Source: Rhizomys pruinosus
Lineage: Eukaryota > Chordata > Mammalia > Rodentia > Spalacidae
Length of the DNA: 64,000 bases
Assembly (NCBI GenBank): GCA_009823505.1
Contig: VZQC01008777.1
Location: 1,318,089 to 1,382,088 of the forward strand
Direction of reading: 5' to 3'
How positions within the stretch are numbered: the first letter of the stretch is position 1; every line of letters begins with the position of its first letter. A model generated the notes under the pieces. That model was given only the letters and a program-made list of their open reading frames with translations. It was not told the origin of the DNA and did not search any database. This document shows positions 26,290-38,738 of this stretch, in pieces. Position numbers and translations under genes: made by a program.

Positions 26290-26515
26290 GGGGATGGAAA
26301 GATGGCTCAGTGGTCAAGAGCACTGGCTGCTCTTGCAAGAGGATCCAGGTTTGAATCTTAGCACCCACATATTGGCTAACAAACATCCTATCTCCATTTC
26401 CAGGGTATATGATTCCCTCATCTGGCCTCCATGGGCACTGAATGACATGGGTCCACATATATACATGCAAACAATACACTCCCACACATAAAATAAAAAT
26501 AAATAAAAACAAATA
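26290..26515 (+). mobile_element. B2-type tRNA-derived SINE
   Basis: gatggaaagatggctcagtgg ... gctcttgcaagaggatccagg ... acacataaaataaaaataaat: head, B-box region and A-rich tail in + orientation. It marks the 5' limit of L1-C. Confidence 0.85.
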
Positions 26516-26579
26516 CATATTATTTATTATTTCCTAGTTCTAGTTCAATTGTTAAATTGCCCTTAATTACCTCAGTATG

Positions 26580-29449
26580 TTTTTTTAGTATGTTTTAAAA
26601 TAAATTTAACTGAAAATAGAAACAAAACAAAAACCCACCCAAAGCATTTATCTTTTCCCAATTCTGCATATAGAATTGCCACATAAGTCAATCAAAATCA
26701 ACCAGAGTGGCCATAATAACTTGGAGAGGCAAGTATAACAAACCAGGTCCTCATATTTCCCAGAAAACCACTGTTGGTTGTTTAATTACAACATGCATAA
26801 TTATTGTGATGATGTGTAAAGAAATTGGCTCTTTATAGAAGAAACATCCAGTGGTTATTGAAAAACACCCATCAAATATTGAGAGAAAAAAGTATGTTTA
26901 ACATTATTTCCAGTTTGCTCAATATTTTAGATATGGTGATATTTAGATTTTTACATATTTTATTCCCAGTTTATTCAATATTTTAGATGTGGTGATATTT
27001 GGATTTTTACATATTTTATTCCCTTGAAGAGGACATCTATAGATCAGAGCAAACCTACATACTCATGGATCTTAGTGTTTATCTCCATGGGTTGCATGAA
27101 CATACAGTGCAAAACCTCTGTCCTCTTTCATTAAGTTTTTGGAGATAAGATGAAATACCTTGGTAACTCCCAGGATGGAAATACAAAATTCTGTGATACT
27201 CCAAACATACATTATGAAGACCAGCAATATTTATTTCTAGCCATACATAAAATAGGACTATGAAATGGCCTTTGTTCTGTCTAATCCATGGTTTTCTCAA
27301 ATATAAAACACATTTCCATTTCCTATTCTTAACTTTAAGGGCTTTATTAGGGTAAAGTATTCTGTGTGAAGCATACTAGGCAGAGAATGGGTTCAAAAAT
27401 TGTCATTACCATCATTTTATGACAAAACTATCCGCACCAGGTTATTAAACTGAAAGCAGAAGTGATTCCTGGAAAAAAAGATGCAATTTCCATGTCTGTC
27501 CTCTTCCAAACCCAATTTAGTTTCCCATCTGTTTCAAAATGAAGTTATTTTGATTTTTCCTAGTATATGGCATGTTTTGTATTCCAAATCCTATTCAACA
27601 ATTCAAATATCTTGTCTAACGAAACAAATTTAAAATATGTTAATCCTCACACTTTAGGAATATTACTTGTCTGTTACCCACCTCTCAAAAGAAAACATAA
27701 ATGTGTTTTTCATCTTTGGCCTCATACTTAGAACCTTACTACCTCCCTCAGTAATTATGCAATTAATTTATATGACTATGAATAAAAGAACAATACACTA
27801 GTATAATCCAATGCACACTTTTCCACAAAATATTTTAAAGGAAATCTAACAGCCAGATTTTTGCTTGAAGCCTGGCTTCCTGTGGTCAAAAATATCCTTT
27901 TCTAGCTCTTTTTAAGCATTCATTAAATAAGTTTTTGGGAGCAACAGACCATTTTTGGAAAGAAATTATCAAGTTAAGTTGAGGGAGAGGCTCTTGAGCA
28001 GGTAGCAAGTAGGTGTTTCTATTTTCAGTATGGAAATATTTTTTCTACACTTTGCAACAGGAAGCTGTAATAACAGGCATGATCATCACATATTTTAGAG
28101 CTAAGATAAGCCTGTAAAGGTGATACAAATTTGCCTAACACATACACACACAGTCACACTGCCAGTAGGCAATAGGCCTACACCTTTGATAACGTGACAT
28201 AGGTTTGTCCTAGGAGTGAGGCATTTCTGAAATCCAGTTGTGAGTAAGGTGAGAAGGAAAGCTGGGAATTATCTATTTTAACTGGCCTCACTTCTCTATT
28301 TCAGTGCTATTTAAATTTAACTATACGTTTCCATCACTAAAAATATTTTGAAGTCAGATGCCTTATTTCCACTCCAAGAGACGCTTGCTTAATTTGCCAA
28401 GTACAGTCCAGCATTCAGAACAGAGTTCGACAGTTCCTGGAGTTCCATAGTATTTTCCAGTGTTTATACTCAAGAGTTAAATGAATTACCTGTACACTGA
28501 AGAGTTAAATGAATGACCTTGAACACCTGCAGGCTTTAAGCTTCTTTTCACGCAACAGTTAGAGTTGAACTGTATGATGGCAGAGATATCCATGCCACTC
28601 AAATACTGGCTGTTTTCTGAGGATATATTTCTGGATCTTGTAACACTTGAATATGTTTTAGCACATAGCTGCTTGGCAATGAGGAATAATTATGCTGTAG
28701 TGAGGGTGCATGGAAATATGAAAGCACAAATTGGTATTTTTTCATTCAAGTATTCTGAGGGGAGATAGCATCCCTAAGAAGTTTACTTTATGGCTACTGG
28801 AGGAATTAGCAAAGGCTATGCCTCTGTTTTCATAACTCCAAGGTAAAAGAAGTCTAATTTCTTCATTTAGTAAAACTGAGCTTACAAAACAGCTATCTTG
28901 TTGTTTGGCTAGTCAGGTAAAAACACCTTTTTAATACCCCAGCTTTCCTCTTCTGTGTGTCTACAAAAGCACCCTGAAAATGCATTGAGGAAGTCCTCAA
29001 GTTGTACTTTACATTGCTTTAATGAACTTCCTTGTGTTCTAAATTACATCTTTCTCATTTCTTGATGAGTATTTAAGAAATGTGTGAGAATTTGTTTTAC
29101 ATAAAGTGTCAATTACCAGGTCTGCTTAAATGAATGCATCTGTGATAGGTCTACAAAAAGTCTTGACATTTTCATGGTCAACTACAGCTTTAGGACTGAT
29201 TATGAAAATGAAGACCAAGTTTCCAAATCAGGTTTTAAGTTCTCTATGAAAATAATATATGCAATTTGGTATAATCAAGAAGTTCAATGTAAATTACGTG
29301 CAGCCAAAGTAAAATCCTTTTTAGATAAAAAGTAGGTCTTCTCCAAAGTAAACAATGGCAATATATAACATTTGTTGAGATTATGTTCTCTATCAGTCTG
29401 TTGCGTTAGTCTATTTATATAACTCTAATGAATATCAAAAGTAAATCCC
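26580..29449. other. Gabrg2: Intron 7, apparently unique
   Basis: AT-rich sequence. No exon, SINE or L1 recognised. A short near-repeat (cagtttgctcaatattttagatatggtgatattt and a close second copy about 60 nt on, near 26911-27020) is the only visible structure. Confidence 0.55.
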
Positions 29450-29780
29450 TTTAAGAGGCAAGGTTTATTATGATTCATAGTTTTGAGATCACTGTCACTT
29501 GGTCTGATTGCTCAGGGTCTGTGATGGGACAGCATAGTGTGAGTTCCTGGAAGAGGAGGCATGCTTATTTTATGCAGACAGAGGAGGAGAGGAGAGAAAG
29601 AGAAGCAGAGAGAGGCCGAGACTAGAGTTGCAATATCCCTTTTGAGAGCACACTCCCAATGACCTGACTTCCTCCCCTACCACTACATGGCCCAACATCT
29701 CCCATTGGTGTCATGGTAAAGACTAATCTGTTATTGCTTGGAGTTTTGGGGGACATTCCATTTCTACTCTACAGCACACT
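29450..29780. repeat. Possible old DNA-transposon or LTR-type repeat
   Basis: The pattern aaggtttattatgattcatag ... tgcagacagaggaggagaggagag ... gacctgacttcctcccc ... ggggacattcc resembles an interspersed repeat type I have seen in mammals, but I cannot name the family. Confidence 0.3.
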
Positions 29781-29799
29781 CTGTGTACACTTTTTTATA

Positions 29800-30855
29800 C
29801 TTTTATTGATGTTTAGTGTATTTAAGACATCATTTTTCAATTCAGTTTAGGCATATTCCCTTGTCCCTTTCCCCCACCCCACCCAAGATCATGCATTCTG
29901 CCAGTAACTGTCCTGAATCTTTTTCTCAGTCTTGTTTTATGCTTAGGAATTCACATTTTCCTCCATTAATTTTTTTTGGCTGGGCATGGTCTCCCTGTAG
30001 CCCCAGCTGTCCTGGAACTTGCTCTGTAGACCAGGCTGGCCTTGAACTCACAAACATCCACCTACCTCTGCCTCCCAAGTGCTAGGATTAAAGGCGTGCA
30101 CCACCATGCCAGGCTTCCTCCATTAATTTTATATTACTCCAAAATATGGATATATACTCTCCACTCATATACAGTAATTACAGAGTCTGAAAATAAGTGG
30201 TGGGTAGATTCTAGAGTCTGTTGAGAGATTTATATTATAACAACATTGTTGACTTCAGATAAACAGAAATATAACAATAATGTTGTTCAGCTTGCTTTTC
30301 TCTGGGGAATTTGGTTTTAGCATCTACAAATGAGGGAAACCATTCACTATTTGTTTTTCTGGGACTGTGTTACTTCACTTAGCATAATGGCTTCAAGCTT
30401 CATCCATATACCTGCAAAGTTCATAATGCCATCTTTCTTTACCTTTGAATAGTACTCCATTGTGCAGATGTACCACATTTTTGTAATCTACTCATCTGTT
30501 GACGGGCATTTGGGTTGGTTCCAGCTCTTCACGATTGTGAAGAGAGCTGTAATAAACATGGATGTGCATGTATCTGTGCAATAGGATGAGTCTTTTGGGT
30601 ATATACCCAGGAGTGGTATGGCTGGGTCATGTGATAGGCTCATTTTGAGTCTTTTAAGGGTTCTCCACACTGCTTTCCATATGGTTGTACAAGTTTACAT
30701 TTCCACCAGCAGTGGATGAGTGTTCCCCCTTTCCCCACAACCTCTCCACCATTTGGTGTCTTCTGTTTTCTCTTAGCTAGTCGTATCTGAGTGAGATGAT
30801 ATCTGAGGGTGGTTTTAATTTGCAATTTCTTTAATTTTTAATGTTGTTGAACACT
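29800..30855 (-). mobile_element. Antisense L1 3' fragment (L1-A)
   Basis: A-rich end near 29800, L1 3' UTR, then the ORF2 C-terminus on the minus strand ([15 protein letters not shown] and WWKCKLVQPYGKQC frames at 30488-30825). Truncated at about 30855, where another L1 3' end begins. Contains a nested B1. Confidence 0.9.
29974..30114 (-). mobile_element. B1 SINE nested in L1-A with 16-bp target-site duplication
   Basis: Reverse B1 flanked by ttcctccattaatttt at 29958-29973 and 30115-30130. Confidence 0.95.
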
Positions 30856-31596
30856 CTTATATTTTTTATTTATTTTTAAGAGATTCACAATATAAGAGCA
30901 CAGTTGTTTTCAGATCACATTAACCTTGCTAGGCTTGCCATACAATTAGGTAATTAATGCTAGTATCCAGAGATGAGGGATACCATTCATCATTTGCTTT
31001 ACTGGGACTGTGTTACTTCACTCACCATGATATGTTCTAGTTCCACCCATTTACCTCCAAAGTTCATGATGTCATCTTTCTTTACTACTGCATAAAACTC
31101 CATTGTGTAGATGTACCACATTTTCTCTATCTACTCGTCAGTTGAGGGGCACTTGGGTTGGTTCCAGGTCTTCACAATTGTGAAGAGAGCTGCAATAAAC
31201 ATGGCTGTGCATGTATCTCTGCAGTAAGATGAGTCTGGTGGGTATATACCCAGGAGTGGTAAGATTGGGTCAGGTGGCAAGTTCATTCTGTGTCTTCCAA
31301 GGATTCTTCACACTGCTTTCCATAGTAGCTATATGAGTTTATATTCCCACCAGCAGTGGATGAATGTTCCCTTTCCCCACAACCTCTCCAGCACTTGGTA
31401 TCATTATTTTTTTTGATCCTAGCCAGTCTTATTGGAGTGAGATGATATCTTAAAGTGGTTTTAATTTGCATTTCCTTAATTATTAGCGACATTGAACACT
31501 TGTTAAAGATGTATCTCCACCATCTCTGATTCCTCACTTGTGAAGTCTCTGTTCAGCTCTTTGCTCCATCTTTTGAGTGGGTCATTTGTTTTTTTT

Positions 31597-32105
31597 CTAC
31601 TTTGTTTTTTGAGTAGCTTATATATTCTGGAAATCAATGCTTTGTGAGATATATCTGCGGTGAAGGTTTCTTCCCAATCTGTGGGTTTTCTCTTTACTTT
31701 CTTGATTGTTTCTTTTGATGTACAGAAGCTTTTGAGTTTAATGAGGTCCCATTTGTCAATTGTCAATCTTATTTCTTGTGCAGCTGCTATCTGATTTAGG
31801 AAGACTTTTCCTACACCTATGTCTTGTAGGATGTTGCCAACTTTTGTTTTCTTTCTTCTTTGTTTTTTGAATAGTTTAAATATTCTGGAAATCAATGCTC
31901 TGTCAGATGTATCACTGGTGAAGATTTCTTCAACTCTGTGGGTTTTCTCTTCACTTCCTTGAGGGTTTCTTTTGCTGTACAGTAGCTTTTGAGTTTGGTG
32001 AGGTCCCATTTGTCAACTGTTGACCTTATCTCCTGTGCAGCTGCTGTCTGATTTAGAAAGTCTTTTCCTACACCCATGCCTTGTAGGTTGTTGCCAACTT
32101 GTTCT
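31597..32105 (-). repeat. Tandem duplication of about 250 nt inside L1-B ORF2
   Basis: 31597-31849 and 31850-32105 both carry the same ORF2 segment (LISRIYKLLKKQ and LISRIFKLFKKQ; KETIKKVKRKPT and KETLKEVKRKPT), with clear divergence between units. Junction near 31850. Confidence 0.8.
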
Positions 32106-33613
32106 TCTATCACCTTCTGGGTTTCAGGCTTCACAATGAGATCTTTGATCCACTTGGAGTTTATTTTTATACAGGGTGAGAGGTAGACGTTTAATTTTGT
32201 TCTTCTACAGATGGTGATCCAATTTTGCCAGGACCATTTGCTGAAGATGCTATCCTTTCTCCACTGTGTTTTTTTTCCCCTTTGTCAAATATGAGGGAGT
32301 TGAAATTGCATGAGCTCAAGTTTGGATCTTCAGTTTTGTTCCATTGGTCAAAGGGTTTGTTTTGTGCCAATACCAGGCTGTCTTTATGACTGTAGTTTGA
32401 AGTTTGGTAGAACAACTCCCACCCATTGCATTTTTCACTCAGGGTTGCTTTAGCTACTCAGGGTCTTTGTTTTTCCGTATGAATTTAAGGAGTTTTTTTT
32501 TTCCAAGTCTGTGAAGAAGTTCATGGGGATTTTGTTTGGGATTGCATTGAATCTGTATATCAATTTGGGTAAAATGGACATTTTTTACTGTTAATTTTCC
32601 CAATCCACGAGCATGGGAGGTCTTTCCATCTTTTGATGTCATTTTCAAACTCCTTCTTCAGGGATTTAAAATTTTTGTTGTAGAGGTCTTTGTTATCTTT
32701 GGTTAGGTTTGTTACCAGGCATCTTATTATTTTTGAGGCTATTGTGAGTTGGAAGGTCGTATATTCCTTCTCCACTTGTTTATTGTTGGTTTAAAGAAAG
32801 GCTACTGATTTTTCTAGGTTAATTTTGTAGCCCACCACTTTACTAAAACTCTTAATCATTTCTAGGAGTTTTCTGGTGGAGTTTTTAGCATCCCTTAGGT
32901 AAACTATCATATCATCTGCAAAAAGGGATAGCTCAACTTCTTCTTTCCCAGTTAGTACTCCTTTAATTTACTTCTCTTATCTTACTGCCTTAGCAAGTAT
33001 TTCAAGCACTATGTTGAAGAGGAGTAGCAATAAGGGGCAGCCTTGCCATGTTCCCGCCTTTGATCATGTTGAGGAATGTTCATTTCCGTCTGATTCTCTC
33101 AAGGACTTTAAACATGAAGGGATGCTCGATCTTGTCAAAGGCTTTTTTCTGCATCAATTGAGATGATTGTGTGTTTTTGTCTTTTAGTCCATTTATGTTT
33201 TATGATATTTATTGATTTACATGTGTTGAACCCTCCCTACATCTCTGGTATGCATCTAACTTGGTCATGATGGATGATCTTTTTGGTGTGGGTCTGTATG
33301 TGGTTTGTAAGTATTTTGTTGAGAATTTTTGCATGTATGTTCATTAGTGAGATGGGTCTATAGCTTTCTTTCTTGCTTATATCTCTGCCTGGTTTTGGTA
33401 TTAGAGTGATACTGGCTTCATAGAAGGAATTTGGGAGAATTCCCTCTGTATCCTTCTGAACAGTTGGAGTAGCAATAGTTGTAGGCCCTCTTTAAATGTT
33501 TTATAAAATTCTGCCATGAAACCATCTGGACCAGAGCTTTTTTTAGTTGGGAGATTTTTAATTACATCTTCAATTTCCTCTAATATTATGGGTCGGTTTA
33601 AACTGTAAATCTC

Positions 33614-34053
33614 CTCTCATCCACCTGTGCCCCTTTTCTAAGCCTAGGGAACAACCTGCGGAAGAGGGGGCGTGGTAGAATGTAAGGGCTGCGATTGGGG
33701 TGAATGGTGAAACTACAGCAATGTAGTCTGGACACTCATTTGATCAACTTGATTGAACAAACAACCTGTCACCCCCCACTGGATGGTGGGGCTGTAGGTG
33801 TTTGGGCACAACAGCCTGCAGATAGGTTTTGCATGAAGGATGCTTGTACTCATGGATTATCACTTATAGCTAAAAATGAAAAAAAAAAAAAAAACTGAGA
33901 GAAAGATGCAGGACAGTTATGGCAGAATGCATGATCTGGGATGGGGTGGGGGTGGGGGGGGAGAGAAAGGGAAATAAGCCTGAACTGAATTGGAAAAAAT
34001 GTATGAAATGCACAAAGCATCAATAAAAACTAATTAAAAAAAAAATAAAAAAA
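33614..34053 (+). mobile_element. L1-tailed repeat nested in L1-B with 15-bp target-site duplication
   Basis: Starts ctctcatccacctgtgcccc, has an internal A15 tract (about 33878-33893), then the L1-type 3' end ctgagagaaagatgcagg ... catcaataaaaactaatt and a poly-A. It is flanked by taaactgtaaatctc at 33599-33613 and 34054-34068. Opposite in orientation to L1-B. It is a 5'-truncated copy of the repeat at 13037-14190. Confidence 0.95.
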
Positions 34054-34237
34054 TAAACTGTAAATCTCTTCTTGGGTAAGCTTTGTCGGTTCCGAGGATT
34101 TCAGATATTGATCCATTTCTCTTAGGTTTTCAAATTTAGTGGAGTATAGGTTTTTAAGGTATTCCCTTACGATTGCCTGGGTGTTTTCTTTGTCTCTTGT
34201 GATGTTTCCCCTTTCATCAGGAATACTATTGATTTGG

Positions 34238-34240
<3 letters not shown>

Positions 34241-34287
<47 letters not shown>
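34241..34287. repeat. (CT)n microsatellite in L1-B
   Basis: About 23 CT units. Confidence 0.95.
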
Positions 34288-34289
<2 letters not shown>

Positions 34290-34354
34290 GTTAACTGGGC
34301 TAGAGGTCTGTCTATTTTATCTTTTCAAAGAACCAGCTTTTGGATTTGTTGATT

Positions 34355-35248
34355 TTATGTAGTTTTCTTTGTTTCTATTTCATTGATTTCTGCTCTGATT
34401 TTTGTTATTTCTTCCTGTCTGTTAGGTTTAGGGTTCATTTGTTGTTGTGTTTCAAGTGTTTTAAGCTGCAGTGTTAGATTGTTTGTTTCTTCCCTTTCTG
34501 TTTTAATGTGGTCACTTAGGGTTATAAATTTCCCTCTCAAGACTGCTTTTAAAGTATCCCACAGGTTTTGTTGTGCTGTATTGTCTTTTTCATTCAGTTC
34601 CATGAATAATTTTATTTCACTCTTTATTTCTTTCCTGACCCATTCATTATTCAGGATTGTGTTGTGCAGTCTCCATGTGTTCTTGTAGCTAGTTGGACTT
34701 ATTCTGGTGTGCATATTGAGCTTTATTGCATTGTGGTCTGATAGACTGCATGCAATAATTTCTATCCTTTTGTATTTGTTGAGGTTCCTTTTGTGCCCCA
34801 GTATGTGGTCAATTTTGGAGAATGTTCTGTGAGATGCTGAGTAGAAAGGATATTCTCTGGTGTTTGGGTGGAATATTTTGTAGATGTCTGTGAGGTCCAT
34901 TTGGTGTATTGTATTGTTCAATTCTGATGTCTCTCTGTTTATGTTTTGTCCTGTTGATCTATCCAAGGGGCTCAGTGGGGTGTTGAAGTCCCCCACTATT
35001 AGTGTGTTAGGATTTACCTGTATCTTGTCGTCCTTCAGAGTAGTGTTTATAAAGTTAAGTGCACCAGAGTTTGGTGCATAGACATTTAAGACTGTGAAGT
35101 CTTCATGGTTCATCGTTCCTTTGACAAGGATATAACGGCCCTCTTTGTCTCTTCTGATTAATTTTACTTTGAGATCCATTTTGTCTGATATTGGAATAGC
35201 CACTCCAGCTTGTTTCTTGGTACCATTGTCTTGGAATATTTTGTCCAT
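34355..35248 (-). pseudogene. L1-B ORF2 fragment: endonuclease domain
   Basis: 297 open codons of L1 ORF2. Visible apurinic-endonuclease motifs are LIVGDFNTPLS (catalytic Asp/Asn) and LSDHNAI (catalytic SDH). The open frame starts at an internal Met; homologous sequence with the RHRLGEWIRKLSPSICCLHE motif continues upstream to about 35400 in another frame, so the N-terminus is frameshifted. It continues downstream as interrupted ORF2. It is a retrotransposon remnant, not a host gene. Confidence 0.9.
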
Positions 35249-35499
35249 CCTTTCACTCTAAGGTGGTGTCTGTCCTTGGGGGTGAGATAGGTTTCATGCA
35301 GACAGCATATAGAAGGGCTCAGTTTCCTAATCCATTCCCCTAGTCTATGCCTTTTGATTGGGGAGTTTAGACCATTAATATTTAAGGTTATTATTGAGAG
35401 GTGTGTGTTGTTTCCTTTTACCTTATTTTTTGTTTGTATTCTTGGTTTAGGTTTGTATTTACTATATTATGCTTTTTTGCCTTCTCTCTTTAATTGATT

Positions 35500-36650
35500 A
35501 GGCATAGCTGCTCCTTTCCTCTGTTCTTTGGATTGCTTAGAGGATTTTCTGAAGTGTTGGTTTCTTAGACAGTGTTCTTTCATCTTGTTCATGTTGTGAA
35601 AGATTCTTCTTTCTCCTTCAACTATAATTGACATTTTTGCTGGGTATAGTAGTCTGGGTTAGCATCTAAAGTGATTTAGTACTGGGAATACTTTGGTCCA
35701 CATTCTTCTAGCTTTCATAGATTTCACTGAGAAGTCAGCTGTGATTCTGATGGGTTTCTCAGTATATGTGAGTTGTTTTTCTCTCGTGGCTTTCAGTATC
35801 TTGTGTTTGTTTTGAGCATCTAGTGTTTTAACAATTATATGGTGTGGGGAATTTATTTTCTGATCCTGTCTGTTTGGTGCTCTTGCTTCTTGTATTTGTA
35901 TGGGTTTGCTTTTTTTTTTCAGTTTGGGGACATTTTCTTCTATTATCCTGTTGAAGATCTGGTCAATAGTGTTGTCCTGGGATTCTTCTCATTCCTCTAT
36001 CCCTATGATGTGGGGATTTGGTCTTTTCATAGTGTCCTACATTTCCTGGTTGTTCCACTCTTGTGCTTTTTTTTAAAGTTTTCATAATCTTTACTTGATT
36101 ATTCTAGTTGGTCCATGTTATCCTACAGGTCCGATATTTTTGTTTCTGCTTCTTCCGTTCTGCTTCTGAGGCTTTTCCCCATCTTTTCCTGTTGACTGGA
36201 TGAATGTTTAATTTCCTTTTTCATTTCATCCTGTGATTTCTTTAGTATTTCCACTTTCACTTCCTTCTGAAGCCTGTCATTCTCATCTTCTAGCTCCTTG
36301 GTTCGTTGGTCATTTTCTTTTTTCATTTTGGCCTGGGATCTTTTCAGTGTTTCCACTTCCTTCAGGAGTTTGTCATTTTCTCCCTTTAGTTCTTTCCAAC
36401 TTTGGTATCATCTCCCTCTAGGTCCTTCTTGAGTTTTTCAATCTCTCCTCTTAGCTCTTTCCCACGTTTGTCATTATCACCCTCTTGGTACTTCTCCAGC
36501 TTTTCATTCTCTTCCCTTAGTTCTCCAATTTCTTTGAATATATCTACACTTGTTCTTCTAAGGTCCTTGTCTCAGTTTCCTTCCAGGGTGATCTCATTAC
36601 AGGAATTGTCTGTAGGGTTGGCAGAGTTCAGTGTGGATTTATTATAAGCT
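35500..36650 (-). pseudogene. L1-B ORF1 remnant
   Basis: The minus frame at 36123-36356 is a Lys/Glu-rich coiled coil (KRSQAKMKKENDQRTKELED), typical of the L1 ORF1 RNA-binding protein. The ORF1 C-terminal region follows in other frames to about 35500. Frameshifted. Confidence 0.75.
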
Positions 36651-37228
36651 TCCCATTTTTTTTCTTTGTGTCTTTGGCTTGTGGATTTGTTTGTTTATTT
36701 GTTTCTTTGGTTTCTGGTGTCTCAACTTTGGTTGCACAGACTATAATCACTAATACTGCGCCTGCTAGATCTTCTGCACCACTGCTCCCCAGGCTGAGCA
36801 GGAGTGGGGTGTAAGGGTGGGGTGGGTGTGGGGGTTGCTACCTTGGTGCATGCTGATACCCTGTTGGCCAACTCACACCACATGTTGGACGCAAGCTGGT
36901 GGTGTTGTGCTGTGTGCTGTACGTGCATCTATCTCTGCCCATGTCACACACCAGTACCCAAAGTTTGGAAGGTTCTGGGTAATACCAAGCTGCCAGTGGG
37001 ATACAGGGGTGCCCAAAGCACCAAGACAGGCAGGGCTCAACTGGTCTTTCACAATCTTTTGATATTCAGGACACCGGTGAAATCTGCTCATGCCACAAGT
37101 TGGGCTCACGCTGATTTGTGCTGTGTGTGATGCTCGCTGAGACTGTGTTTAATTTAAGGGTTATGTGATGCGGGTGTGCAGTTTCGTACCCAGTGTTCCA
37201 ATCTAGATGCAGGCAGATGCCCTGCGTC

Positions 37229-37965
37229 CCTGTCCCCCCCACCCCCACCCCATCGCCAGATCATGTATTCTGCCATAACTGTCCTGTATCGTTCAGGGTT
37301 TTTTTTCATTTTCCATTTTTAGCTATACAGTAGATCCATGAGGATACAAGCTATCCTTCGTGCAAAATGCAATTCTGCAGAGCTGTTGTGCCCATACCAC
37401 ACTCCATGGTTCCCACCATCCAGTGGGGGGTGACAGGTTTTTTGTTCAATCAAGTTGTCAAATGAGTGTCCAGTACTACATGCTGTAGTTTTACCATTCA
37501 CCCCAATCGCAGCCGTACATCTCTACCACGCCCCCTCTTCCGCAGATTGGTTACCCTAGGCGTAAAAAGGGGCATAGGTGGATGAGAAGAAAACAATTCC
37601 CCATCTCTGGAGATGTTGACTGGGACGTCGGCATTCTGGCTGTTTCTTCATGGGCTGACAGGTTGTTCAGGAGTAACTACTTTCGATCCTACTAATGAAG
37701 CACAAGCATTAGATATATAGGTATTTTAAGCAGCACTAATAGTATTGGTAGGTGTACTTTAGCATAGACACAAGGTTTGGATGACTAGGGTAATCCATGA
37801 AGTACAAATTTTTCCCCCTGTTAAATATGACCCGGGCTTATTGTGGCTTATAACATCTCCTAACCTGAGCGGATGGTAAGCTTGTGGCATCAGCCATGGG
37901 TTATTCCTCCAATGAGAGAGGTAATAGCCAATTAGATTTGGGATTACAGCCTAGAGGCAGAAACA
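37229..37965 (-). mobile_element. L1-tailed repeat, minus strand, lacking its poly-A end
   Basis: Matches 13140-13870. Landmarks are catgtattctgccataactg, ccaccatccagtggggggtg, accacgccccctcttccgc and cgatcctactaatgaagc. The last roughly 100 nt and the A tail are missing; it abuts the L1-B 5' region through a C-rich run at 37228. Confidence 0.75.
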
Positions 37966-38738
37966 AAAATAAATACATTAGCGACTAACAGAGAAGAGAA
38001 TGAAAAACTCATAAACGACTAGAGGGATACATACAAACATCAGAAGGAACGAAGAGAACAGACCACATAAACTCCAGAAAGGAACTAGAGGGAGAAAAAA
38101 AACAAACTCTGAAGGGAAGTAGAACACGGAAAAAGGAGCCAACCACCGAAGTAAGGAGCACCAAAAGAGATTGAGAGCACCAAATAGAGACTTGAGGCGC
38201 TCAAAAAGGAAATGGAAGTACTAAAAAAAAACAGGATGAAACGAAAAGAATGACAAAAAAAAAAGAAAAAAATAAAATAAAAAAGAAAAAGCCTCAGAAT
38301 AGAAGGAGGAAGCAGAACAAAGAATGATATCAGATCTGGAAGTAACACAGAGCAATTAAAAAGCTCAAATAAAGACTAACGAAAATTTTATACTAATACA
38401 CAAATGTGGAACAACCAGGAAATATGGGACACTATGAAAAGGTCAAACGTCCGTATCATAGGAATAGAGGAAGGAGAAGAATCTCAAGAGAATAGTATTG
38501 ATCAGATCTTCAACAGAATAATAGATGAAAACTTCCCCAAACTAAAAATAGACAAACCCATACAAATACAAGAAGCACATAGGACCCCAAACAGACAAGA
38601 TCAGAAAAGAAACACCCCACGCCATATTATAGTTAAAATGCTAGATGCCCAAAACAAAGACAAAATTCTGAGGGCTACAAAAGAAAAACAAGTCACATAC
38701 AAAGGGAAACCCATCAGAATTACAACTGACCTCTGAGT
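37966..38738 (+). pseudogene. L1 ORF1 fragment, plus strand
   Basis: Open frame 38404-38736 reads IWDTMKRSNVRIIGIEEGEE, then NFPKLKIDKPIQIQEAHRTP and KGKPIRIT, the conserved RNA-recognition and start of the C-terminal domain of L1 ORF1. Upstream (37966-38400) is A-rich degenerate ORF1 coiled coil. It stops at a TGA in ORF1 and the L1 match ends there. Orientation is opposite to the repeat it touches on the left. Confidence 0.85.

Larger units (their letters stand above)
30858..37228 (-). mobile_element. Near full-length antisense L1 (L1-B)
   Basis: On the minus strand: 5' UTR-like region (about 37228-36660), ORF1 with coiled coil (36650-36100) and C-terminal domain (to about 35500), ORF2 with endonuclease domain (from about 35400), reverse transcriptase with FADD motif (near 32910), C-terminus and 3' end at about 30858. 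Without the nested insertion it is about 5.9 kb, close to full length. It is dead: there are frameshifts, an internal tandem duplication (31597-32105), a CT microsatellite and a nested retro-insertion. Confidence 0.9.

Noticed and set aside
34355..35248. 297-codon frame with endonuclease motifs as a possible host gene
   Set aside because: It is the L1 ORF2 endonuclease domain in a broken L1, continuous with other L1 parts.
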